DNA from: Carnobacterium gallinarum DSM 4847
GTDB taxonomy: Bacteria > Bacillota > Bacilli > Lactobacillales > Carnobacteriaceae
DNA: 64,000 nt
Direction: 5' to 3'
Assembly: GCF_000744375.1 (NCBI RefSeq)
Contig: NZ_JQLU01000005.1
Span: 2,155,496 to 2,219,495 of the forward strand
The number at the start of each line of letters is the position of its first letter. Positions within the stretch are counted from its first letter, which is position 1. Shown piece after piece: positions 55,490 to 64,000 of this stretch. A program made the translations under genes and the position numbers. The notes under the pieces are model-generated. The model searched no databases. It saw only the letters and a program-made list of their open reading frames with translations, and was not told the origin of the DNA.

Positions 55490-56410
55490 TTGGAAGAAAT
55501 TCAAGAAAGATTGTTGAAGAAGTCAAAGAAATCAAAGCTAGAAACAATTGGGAAAACAATTAGTTTCATTTGTATCGCTTTTATTGTAATTGTAGTAGCT
55601 TCCATTTTATATTTTGTTGCTAGTAAAGGTATCGCAACGTTTACAACAAATAAAGTGTCTGTTTGGTCATTTTTAACCGGAACTGTTTGGAATCCTGGTG
55701 CAAAAGGAGCGGATGGTCAACCTTTAGTTGGAGCATTGCCAATGATTACAGGTTCTTTTATTGTTACTTTATTGTCAGCATTAGTAGCAACGCCATTTGC
55801 GTTAGGTGCAGCTATCTTTATGACTGAAATTTCACCTAAAACAGGAAAACGTGTATTACAACCAGTTATTGAATTATTAGTTGGTATTCCTTCAGTAGTT
55901 TACGGTTTTATTGGATTAACAGTAATTGTTCCTTTTGTTAGAAGTTATTTTGGTGGTAGTGGTTTTGGTATTTTAGCAGGAACGTTTGTCCTGTTTGTTA
56001 TGATTTTGCCGACCGTTACAAGTATGACGGTAGATGCGTTGAATTCTGTACCAACCTACTACCGCGAAGCTTCATTAGCTTTAGGAGCAACAAGATGGCA
56101 AACGATTTATAAAGTTGTTTTAAGAGCAGCAGTTCCAGGGATATTAACATCCGTTGTTTTCGGAATGGCTCGAGCATTTGGTGAAGCATTAGCTATTCAG
56201 ATGGTTGTGGGAAATGCAGCTTTAATGCCAACTAGTTTAGTGTCGCCAGCGTCGACATTGACGAGTATTCTAACGATGGGAATGGGAAATACAGTTATGG
56301 GATCATTAGAGAACAATGTTTTATGGTCATTAGCATTGATTCTACTATTAATGTCTCTATTCTTTAATATTGCCATTCGTTTAATTGGAAAGAAAGGGGC
56401 AATGAAATAA
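55490..56410 (+). CDS. pstC: Phosphate ABC transporter permease PstC
   Basis: This 306-residue permease has six predicted helices; the cytoplasmic N-terminus is lysine-rich. The coupling motif region reads EASLALGATRWQTIYKVVLRAAVPGI (split here as EASLALGATRWQ and RAAVPGI), which docks with PstB. The start is TTG 55490, seven bases after AAGGAGGG. The pstA gene starts one base after its stop, so they are translated together. Confidence 0.95.
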   Translation: MEEIQERLLKKSKKSKLETIGKTISFICIAFIVIVVASILYFVASKGIATFTTNKVSVWSFLTGTVWNPGAKGADGQPLVGALPMITGSFIVTLLSALVATPFALGAAIFMTEISPKTGKRVLQPVIELLVGIPSVVYGFIGLTVIVPFVRSYFGGSGFGILAGTFVLFVMILPTVTSMTVDALNSVPTYYREASLALGATRWQTIYKVVLRAAVPGILTSVVFGMARAFGEALAIQMVVGNAALMPTSLVSPASTLTSILTMGMGNTVMGSLENNVLWSLALILLLMSLFFNIAIRLIGKKGAMK

Positions 56411-56411
56411 G

Positions 56412-57296
56412 ATGAACGCAAAAAAAGCCGATAAATTAGCTGTTGGAATACTTTATGTAATTTCTGGCATTATTGTTTTAATTTTATTTAGCCTATTAGC
56501 CTTTATTTTATGGCGTGGAATCCCTCATCTTTCTTGGGAATTTTTAACAAGTCCAGCCAAAACATTTACTAAAGGTGGCGGAATTGGGATTCAATTATTC
56601 AACTCCTTCTATTTATTAATATTAACAATGATTATCAGTGTTCCTATTTCCTTAGGTGCTGGAATTTATTTATCTGAATACGCAAAGAAAAATTGGATTA
56701 CCGATGTTGTTAGAACAGCTATTGAAGTACTAAGTTCATTGCCTTCAATCGTCGTTGGTTTATTTGGTTTCCTAATCTTTGTTGTACAAATGGGATTTGG
56801 TTTCTCCATTCTTTCTGGAGCCTTAGCCTTAACTTTATTCAACTTACCACTATTAACAAGAACCGTTGAAGATTCTTTACGGGCAATTTCTTCAACACAA
56901 CGTGAAGCAGGTTTAGCTTTAGGTTTATCACGATGGGAAACAGTAACGAGAATCATTACTCCAGCGGCCTTACCAGGGATTTTAACTGGAATGATTTTAG
57001 CAGCGGGGCGGATTTTTGGGGAAGCTGCAGCATTAATCTATACTGCAGGTCAAAGTGCTCCAGCATTAGATTTTACAAACTGGAATCCTTTCTATATCGC
57101 AAGTCCATTAAATCCTTTGCGACCAGCAGAAACATTAGCTGTGCATATTTGGAAAGTGAACAGCGAAGGTATCATGCCAGATGCGGCATCAGTTTCAGCA
57201 GGTGCATCAGCAGTTTTAATTATTTCTGTTCTCTTATTTAACTTCTTAGCTCGTTTCTTAGGTAAATGGATTCATAAAAAAGTTACTTCTGCATAA
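56412..57296 (+). CDS. pstA: Phosphate ABC transporter permease PstA
   Basis: This 294-residue second permease has six predicted helices and the EAA-loop EAGLALGLSRWET. SSLPSIVVGLFGFLIFV and AAGRIFGEAAALIYTAG are conserved helix motifs. The gene begins one base after the pstC TAA, with GAAAGGGG upstream. PstA pairs with PstC and the PstB ATPase dimer to import phosphate delivered by PstS. Confidence 0.95.
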   Translation: MNAKKADKLAVGILYVISGIIVLILFSLLAFILWRGIPHLSWEFLTSPAKTFTKGGGIGIQLFNSFYLLILTMIISVPISLGAGIYLSEYAKKNWITDVVRTAIEVLSSLPSIVVGLFGFLIFVVQMGFGFSILSGALALTLFNLPLLTRTVEDSLRAISSTQREAGLALGLSRWETVTRIITPAALPGILTGMILAAGRIFGEAAALIYTAGQSAPALDFTNWNPFYIASPLNPLRPAETLAVHIWKVNSEGIMPDAASVSAGASAVLIISVLLFNFLARFLGKWIHKKVTSA

Positions 57297-57374
57297 AAGA
57301 AGGATTAGAATCTAACTAACTAAATGAAGTGCGCGCTAGAATTAACTAGTTTGAACAAATAAGGAGTGAACAAA

Positions 57375-58181
57375 GTGGTACAAAATGAGAATTTAGAAAG
57401 CCATATCTATCGAATGGATCAAGGTCAAAAGATCGCCTTATCAACAGATGATCTTCATGTTTGGTATGGACAGAATGAAGCCATAAAAGGTGTTTCACTA
57501 GAATTTGAAAAAAATAAAATTGCTTCACTAATTGGACCAAGTGGTTGTGGAAAATCAACCTATCTACGGTCATTGAATCGTATGAATGATGAAATTTCTG
57601 GAACGAATATTACTGGTAAAATTATGTACAAAGACATTGACGTTAATGCAGATAATGTTGATGTATATGAAATGCGCAAAAATATTGGAATGGTTTTTCA
57701 ACGTCCAAATCCATTTAGTAAATCTATCTATGAAAATATTACGTTTGCCTTGAAACGACATGGCATTAAAGATAAAAATACACTAGATGAGATTGTTGAA
57801 ACAAGTCTAAAACAAGCAGCTTTATGGGATCAAGCGAAAGATAATTTGCATAAAAGTGCCTTAGCCTTATCTGGTGGACAACAACAACGTTTATGTATTG
57901 CACGAGCGATTGCGATGAAACCTGATATTTTGTTATTAGATGAGCCTGCTAGCGCGTTAGATCCAATCTCAACAAGTAAGGTTGAAGATACTCTATTAGC
58001 ATTAAAAGAACACTATACTATCGTGATTGTGACGCACAATATGCAACAAGCAGCACGGATTAGTGATTATACAGCCTTCTTTTATATGGGAAATGTGGTA
58101 GAATATGATGAGACAAGAAAAATCTTTACTCGTCCAAAAATACAATCAACAGAAGATTACGTTTCAGGACACTTTGGTTAG
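57375..58181 (+). CDS. pstB: Phosphate ABC transporter ATPase PstB (copy 1)
   Basis: This 268-residue ATPase has Walker [11 protein letters not shown]-loop [15 protein letters not shown], signature [15 protein letters not shown] and Walker [19 protein letters not shown] 57375 is chosen because AAGGAG at 57361-57366 then lies eight bases upstream; GTG 57366 is part of that site. A 20-residue N-terminal extension precedes the ABC domain and is missing from copy 2. It lies 78 bases after pstA and 11 bases before the second pstB. Confidence 0.94.
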   Translation: MVQNENLESHIYRMDQGQKIALSTDDLHVWYGQNEAIKGVSLEFEKNKIASLIGPSGCGKSTYLRSLNRMNDEISGTNITGKIMYKDIDVNADNVDVYEMRKNIGMVFQRPNPFSKSIYENITFALKRHGIKDKNTLDEIVETSLKQAALWDQAKDNLHKSALALSGGQQQRLCIARAIAMKPDILLLDEPASALDPISTSKVEDTLLALKEHYTIVIVTHNMQQAARISDYTAFFYMGNVVEYDETRKIFTRPKIQSTEDYVSGHFG

Positions 58182-58192
58182 GAGGAAGCAGA

Positions 58193-58957
58193 TTGGATCA
58201 TAAAGAATATGTAATTGAATCAAATGATGTACATTTATATTATGGTAAAAATGAAGCATTAAAAGGCGTATCATTAAATTTTGAACCAAAAGGAATCACT
58301 GCTTTAATCGGTCCAAGTGGTTGTGGGAAATCAACCTATTTAAGAACATTAAATCGAATGAATGATTTAATTCCTGATGTAACCATTACCGGGAATGTCC
58401 TTTTAAAAGGTGAAAATATTTATGGACCTAAAATGGATACTGTAAAATTAAGAAAGCAAGTTGGAATGGTTTTTCAACAGCCGAATCCTTTTCCATTTTC
58501 AATTTATGACAATGTAACCTATGGATTGAAGATTGCAGGAATGAAAGACAAAACTAAAATGGATGAAATTGTTGAAGAAAGTCTCAAAAAAGCAGCAGTT
58601 TGGGATGATGTAAAAGATAAGCTAGGTAAAAGTGCCTTATCTTTATCTGGTGGACAACAACAACGTGTTTGTATCGCACGTGTGCTAGCAATCGAACCTG
58701 AAGTAATTTTATTGGATGAACCAACAAGTGCCTTAGATCCAGTTTCTAGTGGTAAAATTGAAAATATGTTGTTAGAATTAAAAGAGTATTATACCATGAT
58801 AATGGTGACGCATAATATGCAGCAAGCATCACGGATTTCAGACAAGACAGCATTTTTCTTACAAGGAAACCTAATTGAAACAGGTGACACAAATCAACTT
58901 TTCTTAAATCCTAAAGAAAAAGAAACAGATGATTATATTTCGGGACGATTTGGTTAA
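58193..58957 (+). CDS. pstB: Phosphate ABC transporter ATPase PstB (copy 2)
   Basis: This 254-residue ATPase is homologous to copy 1. It has Walker [11 protein letters not shown]-loop [15 protein letters not shown], signature [15 protein letters not shown] and Walker [16 protein letters not shown]. The start is TTG 58193, seven bases after AGGAGG. The textbook PstB Q-loop segment QQPNPFP is found here, while copy 1 has QRPNPFS. Paired pstB genes also occur in other Firmicutes; whether they form a heterodimer is unknown. Confidence 0.95.
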   Translation: MDHKEYVIESNDVHLYYGKNEALKGVSLNFEPKGITALIGPSGCGKSTYLRTLNRMNDLIPDVTITGNVLLKGENIYGPKMDTVKLRKQVGMVFQQPNPFPFSIYDNVTYGLKIAGMKDKTKMDEIVEESLKKAAVWDDVKDKLGKSALSLSGGQQQRVCIARVLAIEPEVILLDEPTSALDPVSSGKIENMLLELKEYYTMIMVTHNMQQASRISDKTAFFLQGNLIETGDTNQLFLNPKEKETDDYISGRFG

Positions 58958-58995
58958 AGAAAAAATAAAATGGGGAATAAGGGAGGAACTATTGA

Positions 58996-59664
58996 ATGAG
59001 ACGAGTGTTTGAGGAAGAATTAAATGATTTGCATTTACGTTTTTCAGAAATGGGTATGATGGTAAATGAATCGATTTATAAATCAGTTAAAGCTTTTATT
59101 AATCATGATAAAGAATTGGCTAAAGAGGTTATTGCCAATGATCAAGCAATTAATGAACTAGAACTTGATTTAGAAAAAAGAAGCTTTGAAATGATTGCGT
59201 TACAGCAGCCGGTTACAACTGATTTACGAATTATTGTAACAGTGATGAAAGCTAGTTCTGATTTAGAACGAATGGGCGATCATGCAGTCAGTATTGCAAA
59301 ATCAACGATTCGAGTTAAAGGGAACAAACGCGTACCAGAAATTGAAGCTGAAATTGCTGAGATGGCAGATAAAGTTAAAATTATGGTAGAAGAAGTTTTA
59401 GAAGCTTATGTAAAAAATGATGCAAAACGTGCGAAAAAAATTGCTGCAATTGATTCAGAAGTTGATGTGTATTTCAAACAGATTTACAAAAACTGTATTG
59501 AAGAAATGAAAAACAACTCTGAAATTATTGTTGGTGCTTCTGATTATATGTTAGTTGCCGGATACCTAGAAAGAATCGGTGATTATGTAACAAATATTTG
59601 TGAATGGATTGTTTATCTATCAACAGGTAAAGTAACTGAGTTAAATAATAATAATAAAAAATAA
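58996..59664 (+). CDS. phoU: Phosphate-transport regulator PhoU
   Basis: This 222-residue all-helical protein has two PhoU repeats, with the metal-binding E/D-rich motifs near SDLERMGDHAVSIAK (about residues 87-101) and YLERIGDYVTNICEW (about 193-207). PhoU restrains phosphate import and relays transporter state to PhoR. GGGAGGA precedes the ATG. It is last in the pst operon, followed by a terminator. Confidence 0.95.
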   Translation: MRRVFEEELNDLHLRFSEMGMMVNESIYKSVKAFINHDKELAKEVIANDQAINELELDLEKRSFEMIALQQPVTTDLRIIVTVMKASSDLERMGDHAVSIAKSTIRVKGNKRVPEIEAEIAEMADKVKIMVEEVLEAYVKNDAKRAKKIAAIDSEVDVYFKQIYKNCIEEMKNNSEIIVGASDYMLVAGYLERIGDYVTNICEWIVYLSTGKVTELNNNNKK

Positions 59665-59669
59665 GTATC

Positions 59670-59702
59670 AAACACCTCTTATATTGTATAGGAGGTGTTT
59701 TT
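59670..59702 (+). terminator. Terminator after phoU
   Basis: A 13-bp stem (AACACCTC-TATA with TATA-GAGGTGTT, one wobble) is followed by five T residues. Confidence 0.8.
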
Positions 59703-59845
59703 GATTATTAATTTCCCAGGAAATAATCTAGAATTTATCTTAAATTAGAGTAGATTCGAGATGAATTTAATTAAATTAACATGACAGAATTGAAAAAATA
59801 TGATAGGATAGTAAAAATTTAACCTTGAGAGGAAATGTGAATGAA

Positions 59846-60478
59846 ATGGGAATGCATCAATATATTAAGAGTTTAAGTGATTTAGAAAATATTATTCGTT
59901 GTCCAGGGAAGTTTAAATATGAGGATCATTCAGTTGCATCTCATTCCTTTAAAGTAACTCAAATTGCTCAATTTTTAGGAACTGTTGAAGAGCAAGCAGG
60001 ACGAAAAATTAATTGGCGTTCACTTTATGAAAAAGCATTGAATCACGATTATACAGAGCTATTTATTGGAGATATTAAAACACCAGTAAAATATGCTACA
60101 CCTGCTTTACGAGAAATGTTAGCAGATGTTGAGGAATCGATGATGGAGAATTTTGTGAAACGAGAAATACCAGAAGAATTTCAAGCAGTTTATATGGAAC
60201 GTTTAAAAGAAGGCAAAGATAGCAGTTTAGAAGGAGAAATCTTGTCGGTTGCAGATAAAGTTGATTTATTGTATGAATCATTTGGAGAAATTCAAAAAGG
60301 CAATCCAGAGAGTGTTTTTACTGAAATCTATGAAGAATCTTTAAAGACAATTCTAGAATTTAAGCATTTAAAAAGTGTTGATTATTTTTTAACAGCAGTG
60401 TTACCTGATTTACTTAGTGGAGACTTTACAAATCAAGCTCAATTGCAACGAATTTCGCAAAAAATATTAAGGGAATAA
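59846..60478 (+). CDS. HD-domain phosphohydrolase (YfbR-like)
   Basis: This 210-residue HD-superfamily protein has HSVASHSFKV (first His), LNHDYTELFIGDIKTPVKY (the HD pair and a YfbR-type substrate loop) and a later Asp in SVADKVD. That pattern is typical of YfbR/YqcI-type 5'-nucleotidase-like hydrolases acting on deoxynucleotides; the real substrate is not known. The start is uncertain: TTG 59825, GTG 59837, ATG 59846 and ATG 59852 are in frame, and AGAGGA at 59828-59833 best serves 59846. The LexA box of uvrA begins three bases after its stop. Confidence 0.8.
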   Translation: MGMHQYIKSLSDLENIIRCPGKFKYEDHSVASHSFKVTQIAQFLGTVEEQAGRKINWRSLYEKALNHDYTELFIGDIKTPVKYATPALREMLADVEESMMENFVKREIPEEFQAVYMERLKEGKDSSLEGEILSVADKVDLLYESFGEIQKGNPESVFTEIYEESLKTILEFKHLKSVDYFLTAVLPDLLSGDFTNQAQLQRISQKILRE

Positions 60479-60480
60479 AA

Positions 60481-60494
60481 TGAACAAACGTTCG
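60481..60494. promoter_or_regulatory. LexA (DinR) SOS box upstream of uvrA
   Basis: TGAACAAACGTTCG fits the Gram-positive LexA consensus CGAACNNNNGTTCG with one mismatch. It overlaps a possible promoter (TTCGCA at 60491-60496, then TAGAAT at 60515-60520), so LexA would block transcription of uvrA. Confidence 0.75.
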
Positions 60495-60581
60495 CAAAAA
60501 AAGTTGTTTTATGATAGAATAGATAATGTAAGTTTTTACTAACAAATCAGCTAAGAGTACGTTATAATCAAGCCAAAATTT

Positions 60582-60615
60582 TAACAGGACTGAGAGTGAA
60601 TTCTCAGTCCTGTTA
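60582..60615 (+). other. Strong hairpin in the uvrA leader
   Basis: A perfect 14-bp stem (TAACAGGACTGAGA with TCTCAGTCCTGTTA) and a six-base loop lie 36 bases before the uvrA start. The bases after it are not a clear T run. A TATAAT at 60563-60568 would start transcripts just before the hairpin, so it may protect the 5' end; a terminator for upstream transcripts is the alternative. Confidence 0.6.
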
Positions 60616-60651
60616 GTTTGAAAGAAAAATAAAGATAAAGGAAGTAACTAA

Positions 60652-63504
60652 ATGGTAAATGATAAAATTACTGTCCGTGGAGCTCGGTCTCATAATTTAA
60701 AAAACATTGATGTCACAATTCCTCGAGATAAGTTAGTTGTTTTAACTGGTTTATCAGGATCTGGGAAAAGTTCATTAGCATTTGATACATTATACGCAGA
60801 AGGTCAACGCCGTTATGTTGAAAGTCTATCTGCTTATGCACGTCAATTTTTAGGCCAGATGGATAAACCTGATGTTGATAGTATTGATGGTTTAAGCCCA
60901 GCGATTTCAATTGATCAAAAAACGACTAGTCGTAATCCACGCTCAACAGTTGGAACAGTAACTGAGATTAATGATTATTTACGTCTGCTGTATGCTCGTG
61001 TGGGTCATCCAATTTGCCCAAATGATGGTACAGAAATTAGTAGTCAATCTGTTGAACAAATGGTAGACCGTGTTTTAGAATTACCAGGCAAAACAAAACT
61101 ACAAATTTTAGCACCTGTAGTTGTTGGGAAAAAAGGTCAGCATAAGAAAGTTTTTGATATGATTAAGCGTGAAGGTTATGTTCGTTTACGTGTGGATCAA
61201 GAAATGTATGATGTCTCTGATGAAATTGAATTAGATAAAAATAAAAAACACAATATTGAAATCGTAATTGATCGAATTGTGATAAAAGAAGGTATTCGCT
61301 CACGTTTGTTTGATTCTTTTGAAGCAGCGCTACGTTTGGCAGAAGGTTATGCAGTTGCTGATATTATTGATGGCGAGGAGATGTTATTTAGTGAACACTA
61401 TGCCTGTCCTTATTGTGGGTTTACTGTTGGTGAACTAGAACCACGTCTCTTTTCATTTAACGCGCCATTTGGTGCTTGTCCAGATTGTGATGGTTTAGGA
61501 ATGAAATTAGAAGTTGATTTAGATTTAGTTATTCCTGATCAAAATAAAACATTACGAGAAGGTGCTATTGCACCATGGAATCCAATTAGCTCAAACTACT
61601 ATCCACAAATGTTAGAGCAAGCATGTAAACAGTTCAAAATTGACATGGATAAACCATTTAAAAAATTAACGGATGCACAAAAAGAGTTAATTTTAAATGG
61701 ATCTGATGGGAAAAAGTTCCATTTCCATTATGAAAATGATTTTGGCGGTATTCGCGATGTAGATGTTCCTTTTGAGGGAATTATTCAAAATATTTCACGT
61801 CGTCATGATGAAACAAATAGTGATTTTACTCGTGATCAAATGCGCACATATATGACAGAATTACCTTGTCAAACATGCCATGGCTTACGTTTAAATCGTC
61901 AAGCACTATCAGTTAAAGTTAATAACACAGATATCGGTCAAGTATGTGAGTTTGCCATTGGTGACGCGGTTCAATTTTTTGATAAACTAACTTTGACAGA
62001 ACAAGAAAGAATGATTGCTGAGCCTATCTTAAGAGAAGTTCATTCTCGACTAAACTTCTTAGAGAATGTTGGATTGGAATATCTTACGTTAAGTCGAACT
62101 GCTGGAACTTTATCTGGTGGTGAAGCACAACGAATTCGCTTAGCAACACAAATTGGCTCAAATCTTTCAGGGGTTCTTTATATTTTAGACGAGCCTTCAA
62201 TTGGGCTACATCAAAGGGATAATGACCGTTTAATTGGATCACTGAAAAAGATGCGTGATTTAGGAAATACTTTAATCGTAGTTGAACATGATGAGGATAC
62301 AATGCGTGAAGCAGATTATTTAATCGATATTGGTCCAGGGGCTGGTGAAAAAGGTGGCGAAATTATTGCAATTGGAACACCAGAAGAAGTAGCCAACAAT
62401 CCTAAATCATTAACGGGTGATTATTTATCAGGCAAAAAGTTTATTCCGGTTCCAGAAAAACGGCGTAAAGAAAATTTAGGTAAGGTTCGTATTACAGGCG
62501 CTACTGAAAATAATTTGAAAAATCTTTCAGTTGATTTTCCATTGGGACGTTTTGTTGCAGTGACAGGTGTATCTGGATCTGGAAAGAGTACGTTAGTCAA
62601 TAGCATTCTGAAACGTGCCTTAGCTCGCGAATTAAATCGAAATAAACATAAGCCTGGAAAGTTCAAGAAAATTACAGGCTTTGAAAAATTAGAAAAAGTG
62701 ATTAATATTGACCAAAGCCCAATTGGACGTACGCCACGTAGTAATCCAGCCACATATACAAGTGTTTTTGACGATATTCGTGATTTATTTGCTCAGACAA
62801 ATGAAGCGAAGATTCGTGGTTATAAAAAAGGGCGCTTTAGTTTTAATGTTAAAGGTGGACGTTGCGAAGCTTGTCGTGGAGATGGTATTTTAAAAATTGA
62901 AATGCATTTCTTGCCAGATGTTTATGTACCATGCGAAGTTTGTCATGGTACACGTTATAATTCTGAAACGCTAGAAGTTCATTATAAAGGAAAAAATATT
63001 TCGGAAATTTTGAATATGACGGTTGAAGAAGCAGTTGAGTTCTTTGAGCATATTCCAAAAATTCATCGCAAATTAGTTACAATTGTTGATGTTGGACTAG
63101 GTTATGTTACTCTTGGTCAACCAGCAACTACTTTATCTGGTGGGGAAGCCCAACGAATGAAATTAGCTAGTGAATTGCATAAAAAATCAAATGGTGATAA
63201 CTTCTATATTTTAGATGAACCAACAACTGGTTTGCACACCGATGATATTGCACGTTTGTTAGTTGTTTTAAATCGATTAGTTGAGACGGGAAATACAGTT
63301 TTAGTCATTGAGCATAATCTAGATGTCATTAAGACTGCTGATTATTTAATTGATTTAGGACCAGAAGGCGGTTCTGGCGGAGGCAATATTGTCGCTAAGG
63401 GAACACCAGAAGAAGTCGCTAAGGTTGCTGAAAGTTATACAGGTCGTTATCTGAAACCTATTTTAGAACGAGACAAAGCTAGAATGGAAGAATTAACTAA
63501 ATAA
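60652..63504 (+). CDS. uvrA: Excinuclease ABC subunit A
   Basis: UvrA detects bulky DNA damage and loads UvrB. The 950-residue protein has two ABC ATPase halves (Walker [10 protein letters not shown] at residues 33-41 and GVSGSGKST near 639-647), [16 protein letters not shown] and [16 protein letters not shown] signatures, and two zinc modules (CPYCGF with CPDCDG; CEACRG with CEVCHG). AAAGGAAG precedes the ATG. In many Firmicutes uvrB lies directly upstream; here the upstream gene is the HD hydrolase and uvrB is not in the window, yet an SOS box is present for uvrA alone. Confidence 0.97.
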   Translation: MVNDKITVRGARSHNLKNIDVTIPRDKLVVLTGLSGSGKSSLAFDTLYAEGQRRYVESLSAYARQFLGQMDKPDVDSIDGLSPAISIDQKTTSRNPRSTVGTVTEINDYLRLLYARVGHPICPNDGTEISSQSVEQMVDRVLELPGKTKLQILAPVVVGKKGQHKKVFDMIKREGYVRLRVDQEMYDVSDEIELDKNKKHNIEIVIDRIVIKEGIRSRLFDSFEAALRLAEGYAVADIIDGEEMLFSEHYACPYCGFTVGELEPRLFSFNAPFGACPDCDGLGMKLEVDLDLVIPDQNKTLREGAIAPWNPISSNYYPQMLEQACKQFKIDMDKPFKKLTDAQKELILNGSDGKKFHFHYENDFGGIRDVDVPFEGIIQNISRRHDETNSDFTRDQMRTYMTELPCQTCHGLRLNRQALSVKVNNTDIGQVCEFAIGDAVQFFDKLTLTEQERMIAEPILREVHSRLNFLENVGLEYLTLSRTAGTLSGGEAQRIRLATQIGSNLSGVLYILDEPSIGLHQRDNDRLIGSLKKMRDLGNTLIVVEHDEDTMREADYLIDIGPGAGEKGGEIIAIGTPEEVANNPKSLTGDYLSGKKFIPVPEKRRKENLGKVRITGATENNLKNLSVDFPLGRFVAVTGVSGSGKSTLVNSILKRALARELNRNKHKPGKFKKITGFEKLEKVINIDQSPIGRTPRSNPATYTSVFDDIRDLFAQTNEAKIRGYKKGRFSFNVKGGRCEACRGDGILKIEMHFLPDVYVPCEVCHGTRYNSETLEVHYKGKNISEILNMTVEEAVEFFEHIPKIHRKLVTIVDVGLGYVTLGQPATTLSGGEAQRMKLASELHKKSNGDNFYILDEPTTGLHTDDIARLLVVLNRLVETGNTVLVIEHNLDVIKTADYLIDLGPEGGSGGGNIVAKGTPEEVAKVAESYTGRYLKPILERDKARMEELTK

Positions 63505-63507
63505 ATG

Positions 63508-63552
63508 AAAAAGCATTTATTCATCTCAGAAGATGGATGAATGCTTTTTTTT
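63508..63552 (+). terminator. Terminator after uvrA
   Basis: AAAAAGCAT and ATTCATC pair with GATGAAT and GCTTTTT (a small bulge), and the stem ends in eight T residues, beginning four bases after the uvrA stop. Confidence 0.75.
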
Positions 63553-63798
63553 GTTGAAGGAATTAATGAAAAAGTCATCTAAATAGTTGCTTTCTCAAAA
63601 ATCATGTTAAAATAAAGAGATTAAAATTAATGTTTCTCTGACTCAAGAATGAATTAAATATCCCTCTTAGGTCTGATGGCAAAAAGAAAAATTACTGGCA
63701 TAATAGATTATAGAACAAGAAGCAAAACTTCAGTTCATTAAAAATGTTGTCTCAATTATCAAAATAAAATAGATAAAAATTTGAAGGAGGAAATAACC

Positions 63799-64000
63799 AT
63801 GAACCAAAAAGAAAGAATTTTAGATTTAGTGAAGCAAGGATTAATTACAGCAGAGGAAGCATTAGTGTTATTAGAAAATACAACTAAACCAGCTTCAGAA
63901 AAAACAAAAGTCGATGTAGAGGATGAATATCCAGATGATTGGAAAGAGTCAGTTAATGAAACCATGAATCAAGTGACAGAGAAAGTTACTGAAGCAAGTG
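63799..64000 (+). CDS. LiaX/YvlB-like protein, N-terminal part (cut by window end)
   Basis: The first 67 codons are visible. AAGGAGG is eight bases before the ATG. Residues 1-30 (MNQKERILDLVKQGLITAEE, then ALVLLEN) form the short helical domain shared by Enterococcus LiaX and B. subtilis YvlB, which act with the LiaFSR membrane-stress response. An acidic linker (DVEDEYPDDW) and a start of a coiled region (VNETMNQVTEKVTEA) follow. The beta-helix DUF4097 domain expected next lies beyond the window. The neighbouring uvrA also occurs near yvlB in Bacillus. Confidence 0.75.
   Translation, partial: MNQKERILDLVKQGLITAEEALVLLENTTKPASEKTKVDVEDEYPDDWKESVNETMNQVTEKVTEAS

Noticed and set aside
57297-57374. 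A possible promoter or regulator site between pstA and pstB1.
   Set aside because: Only short A/T palindromes are present, with no credible -35/-10 pair or Pho-box repeat.

Overview
The window looks like chromosomal DNA of a low-GC Gram-positive bacterium of the order Lactobacillales. The best guess is a Carnobacterium-like organism (Carnobacteriaceae/Enterococcaceae). The reasons are the A+T-rich sequence, strong AGGAGG-type ribosome binding sites, frequent TTG/GTG starts, the comFA-comFC-hpf-secA-prfB-ftsE-ftsX-minJ-like gene order typical of Firmicutes, TagO and LytR-CpsA-Psr wall genes, and a LiaX/YvlB-type gene at the right edge. The genus is inference. No rRNA, tRNA, CRISPR array, prophage or intact insertion sequence was seen.

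Region 1 (1-11141) is a rhamnose-containing surface polysaccharide cluster of the Wzx/Wzy type. It holds five GT2 glycosyltransferases, a Wzz-like chain-length protein, a Wzy-like polymerase, rmlA-rmlC-rmlB, a Wzx flippase and rmlD. A terminator after rmlB splits it in two. Region 2 (11295-13687) is NAD salvage (pncB, nadE). Region 3 (13718-17167) is GtrA, a GtrB-like polyprenyl-phosphate glycosyltransferase and an LtaS-family protein, probably lipoteichoic acid synthesis or decoration. Region 4 (17277-22466) is a TetR regulator divergent from a 1432-residue fused 2-hydroxyacyl-CoA dehydratase activator/dehydratase-like protein.

Region 5 (22467-30254) is the most accessory part. It has a structured intergenic element and about 1.7 kb of decayed coding sequence. 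These are followed by a 55-residue membrane peptide, a processive GT2 polysaccharide synthase and a 1442-residue secreted M60-like (enhancin/mucinase type) metalloprotease with three tandem repeats.

Region 6 (30363-33021) is amino-sugar catabolism (nagA, nagB, nagR) behind a promoter with two NagR-type operators. Region 7 (33073-37565) has two LCP ligases, tagO and a YigZ-family protein. Region 8 (37845-45665) has degV, comFA-comFC, hpf with a cre-like site in its promoter, secA, and prfB with its programmed +1 frameshift. Region 9 (46062-50351) has ftsE-ftsX, a CwlO/SagA-like NlpC/P60 hydrolase and a MinJ-like membrane PDZ protein.

Region 10 (50378-59664) is the phosphate-starvation regulon: phoP-phoR, a previously unlisted 44-codon gene on the minus strand, two pstS genes each behind Pho-box-like repeats, pstC, pstA, two pstB genes and phoU. 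Region 11 (59846-64000) has an HD-domain hydrolase, a LexA box upstream of uvrA, uvrA, and the first 67 codons of a LiaX/YvlB-like gene.
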